From NCBI GenBank assembly GCA_966248875.1, contig CBINBI010000002.1, positions 54,447 to 118,446 on the forward strand: 64,000 nt of DNA, written 5' to 3'. This DNA is from Dokdonella_A sp966248875. GTDB lineage: Bacteria > Pseudomonadota > Gammaproteobacteria > Xanthomonadales > Rhodanobacteraceae. This document shows, piece after piece, positions 6,930 to 16,123 of this stretch; position 1 is the stretch's first letter; each line of letters begins with the position of its first letter. The notes under the pieces were generated by a model. That model was not told the DNA's origin. It saw only the letters and a list, made by a program, of their open reading frames with translations, and ran no database searches. Position numbers and translations under genes: made by a program.

Positions 6930-9095
6930 ATGAACGGCGCGGCCCTGACCGCCCGGCCTGTCCCGACGAATCCGCCGCCCGCGGACGTGCGCGGGCTCGA
7001 GCAGCGCCTCTCTTCCTATCTCCCGGCCGAGCAGGTCGCGCGCGTGCGGCGCGCCTACGAGGTCGGCGCGCTCGCCCACGAAGGCCAGACCCGTCGCAGC
7101 GGCGAGCCGTACATCACCCATCCCGTCGCCGTGGCGGGCATCCTCGCCGAGCTCGGGATGGATGCCGAGACGATCATCGCGGCGATCCTGCACGACACGC
7201 TCGAGGACACCCGGCTCACGTCCGAGCAGATCACCGCGGAATTCGGCGCCACCGTCACCGAGCTGGTGGACGGCGTCACCAAGCTGGACAAGGTGCGCTT
7301 CCGCAGCCGCCAGGAAGCCGCCGCCGAGAGCTTCCGCAAGATGCTGCTCGCGATGGCGCGCGACCTGCGCGTCATCCTGATCAAGCTCGCCGACCGGCTG
7401 CACAACATGCGCACGCTAGGCGTGATGGACGCCGAGTCGCGCCGGCGCATCGCGCGCGAGACGCTCGACATCTACGCGCCGATCGCGCAGCGGCTCGGCA
7501 TGAACCGCTTCAAGTCCGAGCTGCAGGATCTCGGCTTCCGCGCGCTCTACCCGGACCGCCACCGCGTCATCGCGGCACGCATCCGATCCGTGCTCGGCAA
7601 CCGCCGCGAGGCGATGGCGCGCATCGAGCACGCTCTCGACGCGAAGCTCATCGAGGAGGGCATCCCGCACCGCGTGGTCAGCCGCATCAAGTCGCCGTAC
7701 AGCATCTACTCGAAGATGAAGAGCGAACACAAATCGTTCGCGCAGATGATGGACGTGTACGGCTTCCGCGTGGTGGTCGACACGGTCGCGCACTGCTACC
7801 AGGCGCTCGGTGCGGTGCACTCGCTGTACAAGCCGCTCGAAGGCCGCTTCAAGGATTTCATCGCGATCCCGAAGGCCAACGGCTACCAGTCGCTGCACAC
7901 GGTTCTGTTCGGCCCGTTCGGCGCGCCGATCGAGATCCAGATCCGCACCGAGGACATGGATGCCGTCGCCGAGCGCGGCGTCGCCGCGCACTGGGTCTAC
8001 AAGACCGAGGCCGCGCCCGCGAACAGCGCGCAGACCCGCGCGCGCGAGTGGGTTTCGGGCCTGGTCGATCGCGAGACGCAGACGCCGTCCTCGCTGGAAT
8101 TCATCGAGAACGTCAAGATCGATCTCTTCCCGGACGAGGTGTACCTGTTCACGCCGATGGGCGAGATCCTCGCACTGCCTCGCAACGCGACCGCGCTCGA
8201 CTTCGCCTATTTCGTACACACTGATGTCGGCAATCACGCGGTGGCGGCGCGCGTCGACAAGAAGCTGGTACCGCTGCGCACGCGGCTTTCCAGCGGACAG
8301 AGCGTCGAGATCATCACGGCGCCCTCGGCGGCGCCGAGCCCGCAGTGGCTCGAGTGGGTCGTCTCGGGCCGCGCGCGCACCGCGATCCGCCAGCACCTCA
8401 AGCACCTGCAGCACGAGGACGCGGTGGACTTCGGCCATCGCATGCTCGACCGTGCGCTGGACGCGCTCGACAGCTCGCTCGAAGCGATCCCGCACCAGGT
8501 GCTCGATCGCTATCTCGCCGACAACAAGTTCAAGCGCCTCGAGGAGCTCCTCGCCGACATCGCCCTAGGCAACCGCATGCCGGATGCCGTCGCGCGCGCG
8601 CTCTTGTCGGCGCAGCCGACCGCGCCGCGCAGGAAGCGCGCCTCGAGCGACGAGAAGATCCTGATCACCGGCGCCGAGCGCGGCGTGCTGACCTTCGGCA
8701 ACTGCTGCCATCCGGTCCCCGGCGACGAGATCATGGGCTACCTCTCGGCCGGCAAGGGCATCGTCGTGCATCGCGTCGAATGCCCGAACGTGCCCGAGCT
8801 CAACAAGTCGCCCGAGCGCATCGTCGACATCGCCTGGGACGCCGCCGTGCGCGGCGACTACAAGGTCGAGCTGCGCATCGAAGTGGCCAACAAGCCCGGC
8901 GTGCTCGCCCAGGTTGCGGCCGCGATCGCGGACGCGGGCTCGAACATCGAGAACGTCGAGTACAAGGAGCGCGACGGCGTGTCGGCCATTCTCCTGTTCA
9001 CGATCGAAGTCGGAAACCGCAAGCATCTCGCCGACGTGATGCGGCGCGTGCGCAGGCTGGCCGTCGTCAATGCCGTGAAGCGGCATCCGGTGTGA
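6930..9095 (+). CDS. spoT: Bifunctional (p)ppGpp synthetase/hydrolase SpoT
   Basis: RelA/SpoT homologue controlling the stringent response. The HD hydrolase domain has an intact AAILHDTLEDT motif (about residues 85-95) and IKLADRLHNMRTLG. The synthetase domain contains SPYSIYSKM and GRFKDFIAIPKANGYQSLHT; the RFKD (RxKD) signature is that of bifunctional enzymes rather than RelA. A TGS domain follows (VYLFTPMGEILALPRNATAL, about residues 400-450), and a C-terminal ACT domain with VELRIEVANKPGVLAQVAAA. Length is 721 aa. It appears to be an active hydrolase and synthetase. Confidence 0.97.
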   Translation: MNGAALTARPVPTNPPPADVRGLEQRLSSYLPAEQVARVRRAYEVGALAHEGQTRRSGEPYITHPVAVAGILAELGMDAETIIAAILHDTLEDTRLTSEQITAEFGATVTELVDGVTKLDKVRFRSRQEAAAESFRKMLLAMARDLRVILIKLADRLHNMRTLGVMDAESRRRIARETLDIYAPIAQRLGMNRFKSELQDLGFRALYPDRHRVIAARIRSVLGNRREAMARIEHALDAKLIEEGIPHRVVSRIKSPYSIYSKMKSEHKSFAQMMDVYGFRVVVDTVAHCYQALGAVHSLYKPLEGRFKDFIAIPKANGYQSLHTVLFGPFGAPIEIQIRTEDMDAVAERGVAAHWVYKTEAAPANSAQTRAREWVSGLVDRETQTPSSLEFIENVKIDLFPDEVYLFTPMGEILALPRNATALDFAYFVHTDVGNHAVAARVDKKLVPLRTRLSSGQSVEIITAPSAAPSPQWLEWVVSGRARTAIRQHLKHLQHEDAVDFGHRMLDRALDALDSSLEAIPHQVLDRYLADNKFKRLEELLADIALGNRMPDAVARALLSAQPTAPRRKRASSDEKILITGAERGVLTFGNCCHPVPGDEIMGYLSAGKGIVVHRVECPNVPELNKSPERIVDIAWDAAVRGDYKVELRIEVANKPGVLAQVAAAIADAGSNIENVEYKERDGVSAILLFTIEVGNRKHLADVMRRVRRLAVVNAVKRHPV

Positions 9096-9164
9096 GCCGC
9101 GCGCGTCGCGGGCGGCCGCACGCGGTATGCTTGGCCGCTCGCGATCCACTTCATTTCTGCAGCC

Positions 9165-9548
9165 ATGCCCGCACCCGTCTCGACTTCCCGCGCCCCGAAG
9201 GCCATCGGCCCCTACTCGCAGGCCGTTCGCGCCGGCGACACGATTTATCTGTCCGGCCAGATCCCGCTCGATCCCGCGACCGGCGAGCTCGTCGCGGGCG
9301 ATATCGTTGCGCAGGCACGGCGCGTCTTCGACAACATCCAGGCGGTGCTGGAGGCAGCCGATGCATCGTTCGGCGACGTGGTGCGCGTCGGCATCTATCT
9401 CACCGATCTCGGCAATTTCGCCGCCGTCAACGACGTCATGAAGCAGTACTTCGCCGAGCCGTACCCGGCGCGCTCGACGATCGGTGTCGCGGCCCTGCCG
9501 CGCGGGGCCGCGGTCGAAGTCGACATCGTGGCGACGACGGCGCGCTAG
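9165..9548 (+). CDS. ridA: RidA family reactive intermediate/imine deaminase
   Basis: YjgF/YER057c/UK114 family enzyme that hydrolyses reactive enamine/imine intermediates such as 2-aminoacrylate. The N-terminus APKAIGPYSQAVRAGDTIYL, the loop SGQIPLDPATGELV and the C-terminal PARSTIGVAALPRGAAVEVD with the substrate-binding Arg (in PARST) and Glu are all present. Length is 127 aa. spoT-ridA-recG order is common in Xanthomonadales; trmH, found between spoT and recG in E. coli, is absent. Confidence 0.95.
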   Translation: MPAPVSTSRAPKAIGPYSQAVRAGDTIYLSGQIPLDPATGELVAGDIVAQARRVFDNIQAVLEAADASFGDVVRVGIYLTDLGNFAAVNDVMKQYFAEPYPARSTIGVAALPRGAAVEVDIVATTAR

Positions 9549-9575
9549 CTGCGCTTTGCCGATGGCATTTCGCGC

Positions 9576-10142
9576 TCAGCCGCCCAGCCGCAGGAACAGC
9601 AGCACGACGTAAGCTGCGAGCAGCGTGAACGAAGCGACCGCGATCGTCGCCTGCACCGCGAGCCTGCGAGAGAGGAAGCCCGGGATCGCGAGCACGATCC
9701 AGAGCAGCCGCATTGCCGTATCGAGATCGGCGACCACGCCGCCGGTGAGCATCCATTGCTGGAAGAACGAAGCCGGTGCGATCAGGAAGATCAGGCAGTA
9801 GAAAGGCCTGCGCTTGGCGATGAACGCTTCGACGATGTGCCTGCCGTCGAGGTGCAGGTCGCCCGGCAGCACGAGATAGGCGAGGAGATAGAGCACCACC
9901 GGCAGCACCAGCGATGCGACGTAACCGAAGAACGTCCATTCCGCCACTCGTTTCCACATGAACGAGACCCACCAGACCTCGAAGTGGGCGAGCAGCAGCG
10001 TCGCGACCGCGACGAACACCCACCACGCGGGAGCGAGCGCGCGCCCGTCACGGATCAGGCGCGCGATGCCGGACAGAAGCTGGGTGACGCCGAGGCCGAT
10101 GATGATCGACAGCAGCACCGTGATGTATTCGAACTCGCTCAC
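9576..10142 (-). CDS. Conserved hypothetical polytopic membrane protein
   Basis: Function not recognised. It starts at GTG 10142, giving MSEFEYITVLLSIIIGLGVT, and encodes 188 mostly hydrophobic residues with about six predicted transmembrane helices. A short Arg/His-rich cytoplasmic or periplasmic loop (HLDGRHIVEAFIAKRRP) lies in the middle. It is inserted on the minus strand between ridA and recG. No catalytic motif is visible. Confidence 0.75.
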   Translation of the reverse strand: MSEFEYITVLLSIIIGLGVTQLLSGIARLIRDGRALAPAWWVFVAVATLLLAHFEVWWVSFMWKRVAEWTFFGYVASLVLPVVLYLLAYLVLPGDLHLDGRHIVEAFIAKRRPFYCLIFLIAPASFFQQWMLTGGVVADLDTAMRLLWIVLAIPGFLSRRLAVQATIAVASFTLLAAYVVLLFLRLGG

Positions 10143-10221
10143 GCGGACGGCTTCTGCGGCAAGGGACGCGCGATCCTACCGCGCCGAGGTTCGCCGCGGC
10201 GCCGCTTGATACGCTAGAGAG

Positions 10222-12336
10222 ATGCCGGCTCCCGCACGACCACGCACCAGGGCCGCGTCGACCGACGCCAGCCGCATGCCGGTGCGCAGCCTGCCCGGCG
10301 TCGGCGACGCGCTCGCAGCCCTGCTCAAAAAGCTCGGCCTCGAAACCGTGCAGGACCTCTGGTTCCATCTCCCACTGCGCTACGAGGACCGCACGCGGAT
10401 CACGCCGATCCGCGAACTTCGACCCGGCGAGAGCGCGCAGGTCGTGGGTATGATCGAGGCCGTCGAGCGCGGGTTCCGCTATCGGCCGCAGTTGCGCGTC
10501 GCGATCGGCGACGATTCGCGCGCGACGCTGATGCTGCGTTTCTTCCACTTCAACCGCAGCCAGGCCGATCAGCTTGCGCCGGGCGTGCGGCTGCTCTGCT
10601 ACGGCGACGTCCGGCAGGGCGCGCACGGCCTGGAGATGGTGCACCCGCAGTACACGCGCATCGTCGGCGAGGTCGCGGCTGCGATCGACGACCGGCTGAC
10701 GCCGATCTATCCGACCACCGAAGGATTGGGCCAGAAGCGCCTGGCCTCCGTCATTGCGCGCGCGCTCGAGCGTCTGCCGGACGACGAGTCGCTCGAGCTG
10801 ATTCCACCCGCGCTGCGAGAGCCGCTGCACATGAGCTCGCTCCGCGAGGCGCTGCTGACGGTGCATCGCCCGCCGGCGAACAGCGACGTCGCGCTGTTCG
10901 CGGCGCGCGCGCACCCCGCGCAGCAGCGCCTCGCGTTCGAGGAGATGCTGACGCATCACCTCGGCCTGAAACGCCTGCGCGCGCAGTTGCGGCGGCACCG
11001 GGCCGTGCCGCTGCGCGGCGACGGCACGCTGCGCGAGCGCCTGCGCGCCGCGCTTCCGTTCGCGCTGACGCGCGCGCAGCAGCGCGTGAGCGGTGAAATC
11101 GAACGCGATCTCGCGAAGACGGTGCCGATGCTGCGCCTCGTGCAGGGCGACGTGGGCTCCGGCAAGACGGCGGTCGCGGCGCTTGCCGCGCTCGCGGCCG
11201 TCGAATCCGGCCGGCAGGTTGCCCTGATGGCGCCGACCGAGCTGCTCGCCGAGCAGCACTGGCGTACGTTCAGCGCCTGGCTCGCGCCGCTCGGCATAGG
11301 GCCGGTCTGGCTCTCCGGGAAGGGCAGCCGCCGCGCCCGCGACGCGGCGCGCAACGCGGTGGCCGAAGGCGCACCGATCGCGATCGGCACGCATGCGCTG
11401 ATGCAGGAAGACGTCGCGTTCCGCGCGCTCGGCCTCGCCATCATCGACGAGCAGCACCGCTTCGGCGTGCACCAGCGCCTGACCCTGCGCGACAAGGGCG
11501 CGGCGGACGGTGCGGTGCCGCACCAGCTCGTGCTGACCGCGACGCCGATTCCGCGCACGCTCGCGATGACCGCCTACGCCGATCTCGACGTCTCGGTCAT
11601 CGATGAGCTGCCGCCAGGGCGCACGCCGGTGCAGACCGTCGCCATTTCCGACACGCGCCGCGCCGAAGTCATCGAGCGCATCCGCGCCGCCTGCGGCGAA
11701 GGTCGCCAGGCGTACTGGGTGTGCACGCTGATCGAGGAATCCGACGTGCTCGAAGCGCAAGCCGCCGAGACGGCGCACGCCGAGCTCGCCGCCGCGCTGC
11801 CGGGCCTGCGCATCGGCCTGGTGCACGGCCGCATGAAAGCTGCCGAGAGGCAGCAGACGATGGAGGCGTTCAAGGCCGGCGCGGTCAAGCTGCTCGTCGC
11901 GACGACGGTGATCGAGGTCGGCGTCGACGTCCCGAACGCGAGCCTCATGATCATCGAGAACGCCGAGCGGCTCGGCCTGGCGCAGCTGCACCAGCTGCGC
12001 GGGCGCGTCGGCCGCGGCAGCGTTGCGTCGAGTTGCGTGCTGCTCTATCACGCTCCGCTGTCGGCGATGGCGCGTGCGCGGCTCGAAGTCATGCGCGAGA
12101 CCGGCGACGGATTCCGCATCGCCGAGAAGGATCTCGAGCTGCGCGGCCCCGGCGAGCTGCTCGGCACGCGCCAGACCGGGCAGCTCGAGCTCCGCGTCGC
12201 CGATCTCGCGCGCGATGCGCATCTCCTGCCGGCCGTGCAGCGCATCGGCGCGGCGCTGATGCGCGAGCACCCGGACTGCGTGCAGGGTCTGATCGAGCGC
12301 TGGATCGGCGCGTCTGTGCGCTACGCGGGAGCGTGA
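10222..12336 (+). CDS. recG: ATP-dependent DNA helicase RecG
   Basis: Branch-migrating helicase that remodels stalled forks and Holliday junctions. The N-terminal wedge/OB domain includes LPLRYEDRTRITPIRELRPG. Helicase motifs are I QGDVGSGKT, II IIDEQHRFGV (DExH type), III LTATPIPRTLAM, and VI region LHQLRGRVGRG (about residues 590-600). Length is 704 aa. The ATG at 10222 is immediately preceded by a GAGA stretch. The gene is intact. Confidence 0.96.
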   Translation: MPAPARPRTRAASTDASRMPVRSLPGVGDALAALLKKLGLETVQDLWFHLPLRYEDRTRITPIRELRPGESAQVVGMIEAVERGFRYRPQLRVAIGDDSRATLMLRFFHFNRSQADQLAPGVRLLCYGDVRQGAHGLEMVHPQYTRIVGEVAAAIDDRLTPIYPTTEGLGQKRLASVIARALERLPDDESLELIPPALREPLHMSSLREALLTVHRPPANSDVALFAARAHPAQQRLAFEEMLTHHLGLKRLRAQLRRHRAVPLRGDGTLRERLRAALPFALTRAQQRVSGEIERDLAKTVPMLRLVQGDVGSGKTAVAALAALAAVESGRQVALMAPTELLAEQHWRTFSAWLAPLGIGPVWLSGKGSRRARDAARNAVAEGAPIAIGTHALMQEDVAFRALGLAIIDEQHRFGVHQRLTLRDKGAADGAVPHQLVLTATPIPRTLAMTAYADLDVSVIDELPPGRTPVQTVAISDTRRAEVIERIRAACGEGRQAYWVCTLIEESDVLEAQAAETAHAELAAALPGLRIGLVHGRMKAAERQQTMEAFKAGAVKLLVATTVIEVGVDVPNASLMIIENAERLGLAQLHQLRGRVGRGSVASSCVLLYHAPLSAMARARLEVMRETGDGFRIAEKDLELRGPGELLGTRQTGQLELRVADLARDAHLLPAVQRIGAALMREHPDCVQGLIERWIGASVRYAGA

Positions 12337-12491
12337 GCTGCGGTGAATTGCAGCTCCGCCAAGCGATCCGCCGCGATGACGGCAACGCGTGGTTTGCGGT
12401 CATACTTGCGTCGAGAACCGTCGAGGCGTTTCCGTGACTTGCCATCTCCTCCATCGACACCGATCCCGGCATCGACGACGCGCTCGCGATC

Positions 12492-13361
12492 ATGATGGCG
12501 CACGCCAACGCGGACGTCGCAGGCCTGACGGTCGTGGGCGGCAACGTCGGGCTGGCGCACACGACGCGCAACGCGCTGAAGCTCGTCGAAATGATCGGCG
12601 CGCGGACGCCGGTATATCCGGGCTGTCCCGCGCCGCTGGTGTTCCCCGCGCCGGATGCGCGCTTCGTGCATGGCGCCGACGGCTTCGGCGACACCGGCTA
12701 CTTCGATGCGAAGCGGCTACCCGAGGAAGAGCACGCGGCTGCCGCCCTGGTGCGGCTGGCGCGCGAGCGGCCGGGCGAGCTGACGCTGGTCGCACTGGCT
12801 CCGCTGACGAATCTCGCGCTGGCGCTCCGGCTCGACCCCACATTGCCCTCGCGCATCGCGCGGCTCGTCGTCATGGGCGGCGCGGTCACGATACGCGGCA
12901 ACATGCCGGACCGCCCGGCGGCCGAGTTCAACATCGGCTTCGATCCCGAAGCGGCGCATGTCGTGTTCTCGTCTTGGCCGATGTTCGATCTCGTCGACTG
13001 GGAAGCATGCCTGCGCCATGCGCTGGACTTCGATCGGTTCGAAGCATTGCTTGCTCGCGGCGATGCACGCGCAGCCTTCTACGCGGCGATCTCGCGCAAG
13101 ACCCGCGCGTTCAACCGCGCGCGGGGGCGGCCTGGTGTCGTCGTGGCCGACGCGCTGGCGATGGCGGTCGCTCTCGATCCGGCGATCGTGACGCGCGCCG
13201 AGACACGGCATGTCGTCGTCGAGACACAGGGCGCGTCGGCGCGCGGCGCGACGATCGTCGACTGGGAAGGCCGGCTGGACCGGCCGGCGAACGTGCGCAT
13301 CGTGCTGGCCGTGGAACAGGCGCGCTTCGAAGGGCTGGTAGCCTCGGCCCTGGGCGTGTGA
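12492..13361 (+). CDS. Inosine-uridine nucleoside hydrolase family protein; N-terminus disrupted
   Basis: IUNH-family hydrolase that would cleave nucleosides to base and ribose. The body is clear: VVGGNVGLAHTTRNALKLVE, ALAPLTNLALALRLDP, VVMGGAVTIRGNMP and EFNIGFDPEAAHVVF. The Ca-binding N-terminal motif DTDPGIDDA is encoded just upstream in the same frame (12453-12491), but between it and the in-frame TGA at 12435-12437 there is no ATG, GTG or TTG. Removing one base near 12438-12440 would join it to the GTG at 12434. The C-terminal motif, usually HDA/HDP, reads ADALAMA (His to Ala). It may be a damaged gene, a sequencing error or use a rare start. Confidence 0.75.
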   Translation: MMAHANADVAGLTVVGGNVGLAHTTRNALKLVEMIGARTPVYPGCPAPLVFPAPDARFVHGADGFGDTGYFDAKRLPEEEHAAAALVRLARERPGELTLVALAPLTNLALALRLDPTLPSRIARLVVMGGAVTIRGNMPDRPAAEFNIGFDPEAAHVVFSSWPMFDLVDWEACLRHALDFDRFEALLARGDARAAFYAAISRKTRAFNRARGRPGVVVADALAMAVALDPAIVTRAETRHVVVETQGASARGATIVDWEGRLDRPANVRIVLAVEQARFEGLVASALGV

Positions 13362-13416
13362 GCCGCCGGTCGCCGCCGCTAGGCCGGGCCCCGGTTGACG
13401 TTGAGGAGCCCTCGGC

Positions 13417-13446
13417 TTGCGCCGGGTCGGAGGCGCCGGTTATCAT
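13417..13446 (+). promoter_or_regulatory. Candidate sigma70 promoter of rpmE2
   Basis: TTGCGC (13417-13422) and TATCAT (13441-13446) are 18 bases apart, about 36 bases upstream of the rpmE2 ATG. The -35 hexamer and spacing match those before rpoZ. Confidence 0.5.
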
Positions 13447-13481
13447 GCCGCTCTTTTCCCGCCCGTCGGCGGAGCACACGC

Positions 13482-13724
13482 ATGAAAACCGATACGCACC
13501 CGAATTATCAGCCGGTCGTGTTCCAGGACATCTCGAGCGATTTTGCGTTCCTGACGCGCTCGACGATGTCGAGCAAGGAAACGATCAAGTGGGAAGACGG
13601 CAAGGAATATCCGCTGATCAAGGTGGAAATTTCCAGCCATTCCCATCCGTTCTTCACCGGCAAGCAGAAGATCGTCGATTCGGGCGGCCGCGTCGACAAG
13701 TTCCGCCGCCGCTACGCGAAGTAG
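13482..13724 (+). CDS. rpmE2: 50S ribosomal protein L31 type B
   Basis: Ribosomal protein of the large subunit. The ATG at 13482 gives MKTDTHPNYQPVVFQDISSD and 80 residues, ending KQKIVDSGGRVDKFRRRYAK. The zinc-binding cysteines of type A L31 are absent, so this is the zinc-independent C- form. The frame is open upstream to 13395, but that extension is not L31-like. It is a single gene with its own candidate promoter and a strong terminator downstream. Confidence 0.95.
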   Translation: MKTDTHPNYQPVVFQDISSDFAFLTRSTMSSKETIKWEDGKEYPLIKVEISSHSHPFFTGKQKIVDSGGRVDKFRRRYAK

Positions 13725-13810
13725 GCGCGGAAGCGCTCGCGGCTTCGGCCGGTACGTGGACACATGATGAGCCGGATCGAGCGGCTTCGCCTCGACCACC
13801 GCAGTATCCG

Positions 13811-13840
13811 AAACGCCGGCCTCGAGCCGGCGTTTTTCTT
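13811..13840 (+). terminator. Rho-independent terminator after rpmE2
   Basis: Perfect 10-bp stem AAACGCCGGC (13811-13820) / GCCGGCGTTT (13826-13835), loop CTCGA, with the T run extending to 13837. The best intrinsic terminator in the window. Confidence 0.9.
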
Positions 13841-13993
13841 TCACGTTCCGGCTTGATAAGGCGGCAGCACGCACCATTTGCTGCTATGCAATAATCAGCG
13901 GTCTCGAACGGATGTCCCGGCCGTTCACCATTCAGTTGCCGCCGCACGCGCCGCGCCCGCGGTGACGTCGCGCCGTGTCCAGAGGAGCCTGCC

Positions 13994-15286
13994 GTGTCCA
14001 ACAAATCCATCCAGATCATCGATCCCGCCGCGAACAGGACCGCGTCCCTGCCGGTCGTCACGGGCACGCTCGGCGATCCGGCGTTCGACATCGGCAAGCT
14101 CAACAAGGAAACCGGCTACTTCACGTTCGACCCGGGTTTCATGTCGACGGCCGCCGTGCGCAGCGCCGTCACCTTCATCGACGGCGACGCCGGCGTGCTG
14201 CTCTACCGCGGCTATCCGATCGAGCAGCTGGCCAAGCAGTCGAGCTTTCTCGAAGTCGCCTATCTCCTGATCAACGGCGAGCTGCCCACGGCCGCGCAGT
14301 TCTCCGCGTTCGAGCACGAGGTCACGCATCACACGATGATGCACGAGGCGCTCAAGAACTTCCTGCACGGCTTCCATTACGACGCGCATCCGATGGCGAT
14401 CCTGTGCGCGTCGGTCGCCTCGCTGTCCGCCTTCTATCACGACACGCTCGACATCTCCGATCCCGAGCAGCGCCGCCTCGCCGCGATCCGCCTGATCGCG
14501 AAGATGCCGACCATGGCCGCCGCGGCGTACCGCTATTCGATCGGCTGGCCGATCCGCTATCCGCGCAACAACCTCGAATATGTCACTCGCTTCCTGCACA
14601 TGATGTTCGAGGTGCCGAGCGAGCCCCTGCAGCTCTCGCCAGTCGCCGCCAAGGCGCTCGATCTCCTGTTCATCCTGCACGCCGACCACGAGCAGAACGC
14701 GTCGACGTCCACGGTGCGCCTCGTCGGCTCGACTGGCGCCAATCCGTACGCTTGCGTCGCCGCCGGCATCGCGGCGCTGTGGGGTCCCGCGCACGGCGGC
14801 GCGAACGAAGCCGTGCTGAAGATGCTGGAGGAGATCGGCGACACGAAGAACGTGGCCAAGGCCGTCGATCGCGCCAAGGACAAGGAATCCGGCTTCCGGC
14901 TGATGGGCTTCGGCCACCGCGTCTACAAGAACTACGATCCGCGCGCCGCGATCATCCGCGAGATGTGCCACGAGGTGCTCGCCGATCTCAACGTCGACGA
15001 TCCGCTGCTCGATGTGGCGATGGCGCTTGAGGAGGTCGCGCTCAAGGATCCGTACTTCGTCGAGCGCAAGCTCTATCCGAACGTCGACTTCTATTCGGGC
15101 CTGATCTACAAGGCGCTCAAGATCCCGACCGAGATGTTCACCGTGATGTTCGCGATCGCGCGCACGGCGGGCTGGGTCGCGCACTGGCTGGAGCAGCACG
15201 CCGATCCCGAGACGAAGATCGGGCGCCCGCGGCAGATCTACACGGGGGCCGCCAAGCGCGATTACACGGAAATCGCCCGGCGTTGA
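13994..15286 (+). CDS. gltA: Citrate synthase
   Basis: Condenses acetyl-CoA and oxaloacetate in the TCA cycle. The start is GTG at 13994 (SNKSIQIIDPAANRTASLPV) with AGGAG at 13984-13988. Active-site regions are ILHADHEQNASTSTVRLVGS (His), GPAHGGANEA and GFGHRVYKNYDPRA, with the catalytic Asp region near NVDFYSGLIY. Length is 430 aa, the hexameric gram-negative type II size. A hairpin of the TCATTCC type lies immediately downstream. Confidence 0.97.
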   Translation: MSNKSIQIIDPAANRTASLPVVTGTLGDPAFDIGKLNKETGYFTFDPGFMSTAAVRSAVTFIDGDAGVLLYRGYPIEQLAKQSSFLEVAYLLINGELPTAAQFSAFEHEVTHHTMMHEALKNFLHGFHYDAHPMAILCASVASLSAFYHDTLDISDPEQRRLAAIRLIAKMPTMAAAAYRYSIGWPIRYPRNNLEYVTRFLHMMFEVPSEPLQLSPVAAKALDLLFILHADHEQNASTSTVRLVGSTGANPYACVAAGIAALWGPAHGGANEAVLKMLEEIGDTKNVAKAVDRAKDKESGFRLMGFGHRVYKNYDPRAAIIREMCHEVLADLNVDDPLLDVAMALEEVALKDPYFVERKLYPNVDFYSGLIYKALKIPTEMFTVMFAIARTAGWVAHWLEQHADPETKIGRPRQIYTGAAKRDYTEIARR

Positions 15287-15319
15287 GCCGGGCCCGAGCG
15301 CTTGCCATCCTGGCCTCGC

Positions 15320-15351
15320 CGGAATGACGAAGACGTGATCTCGTCGTTCCG
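15320..15351. repeat. Inverted repeat after gltA, possible bidirectional terminator
   Basis: CGGAATGACGA (15320-15330) pairs with TCGTCGTTCCG (15341-15351) with one G-T wobble. It lies between convergent gltA and the unknown gene ending at 15362. No T tract. Confidence 0.55.
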
Positions 15352-15361
15352 CGTGTGATGC

Positions 15362-16006
15362 CTACTCGTTCGCGGCTTCATCGCCGCGAACCAGCTCCTC
15401 GACGGCTGCGAGATTCGCGCGCCGCATCGGTTTCTCGTCGATGCGGTCGAGCGGCGCCTGCCGCAGGCGGTCGTAGGGCAGCACGGTGAGATCGATCGCG
15501 CTGTCGCCCGCCGCAAAGACGAACACCGGCACGTCGGCGGTGACATCGCGTTCGAGGCGCAGCCGCCGTGTGCGCTCCTCGTAAGGAATGCCGTGCTCGC
15601 GCAGGAACAGCGCGATTTCGCCCGGATCGTCGTCGTGCAGGTGCAGGCACACGGCCGAGTGCTCGTCGGCAGTGCCTTCGAGCACGGGTCCGACGAGGCG
15701 CGGTTCGTGCCGGGCGAAGAACCGCATCGCTTCGAGCGCCGCCTTGCGCAGGCGCCGCAGCACCCGCGGCTGCTCGTTCGCACGGAACAGGCGCTGGTGC
15801 TCGCGCAGGGCGTCTTCGATCTCGCCGTTCTTCGGCAGGCTGATCTCGTCGGTGATGCCGAGACGCGAGGCCGCCTTGAGCTTGGCCTGCCGGTAGTCGC
15901 GCAGACCGCCTTCGGCGATGAGCCGCGCGGCCTCGACGGCGATGCGCCGGCGCTGCTCCTGCGATCGCGTCTGTGCGTAGCGCGCGTGATCGTTTCGGTT
16001 GGGCAT
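15362..16006 (-). CDS. Conserved hypothetical protein
   Basis: Function not recognised. The ATG at 16006 starts MPNRNDHARYAQTRSQEQRR and is preferred; the frame extends upstream only through the adjacent GGGATT repeat element, which is not coding. The 214-residue product is charged and soluble. The N-terminal part AARLIAEGGLRDYRQAKLKA resembles a segment seen in short conserved hypothetical proteins of beta- and gammaproteobacteria (my recollection). The C-terminal half contains an HDDDPGE acidic patch and ends GDEAANE. No signal peptide or membrane segment. Confidence 0.75.
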   Translation of the reverse strand: MPNRNDHARYAQTRSQEQRRRIAVEAARLIAEGGLRDYRQAKLKAASRLGITDEISLPKNGEIEDALREHQRLFRANEQPRVLRRLRKAALEAMRFFARHEPRLVGPVLEGTADEHSAVCLHLHDDDPGEIALFLREHGIPYEERTRRLRLERDVTADVPVFVFAAGDSAIDLTVLPYDRLRQAPLDRIDEKPMRRANLAAVEELVRGDEAANE

Positions 16007-16013
16007 GGAACGG

Positions 16014-16120
16014 CCGGGATGGGAGATTGGGATTCGGGATTCGGAAATGGAGCCGGTATTGGGGGATTCGATTCGGGATTGGAAAAAGCTGCTTTCCGAA
16101 TCCCCAATCCCCAATCCCGG
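16014..16120. repeat. GGGATTCGG-type intergenic inverted repeat, copy A
   Basis: About 107 bases starting CCGGGAT and ending ATCCCGG. The left arm is built from GGGATT(C/G)GG units and the right arm from their complements (GAATCCCCAATCCC), so the transcript can fold into a long imperfect hairpin. Related copies are at 28903, 56930, 59051 and 61897. Confidence 0.85.
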
Positions 16121-16123
16121 CCT

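Noticed and set aside
13853..13895. Possible gltA promoter with TTGATA (13853) and TATGCAATAAT (13885-13895)
   Set aside because: Spacing between the hexamers is not 16-18 bases, so no convincing pair could be named.
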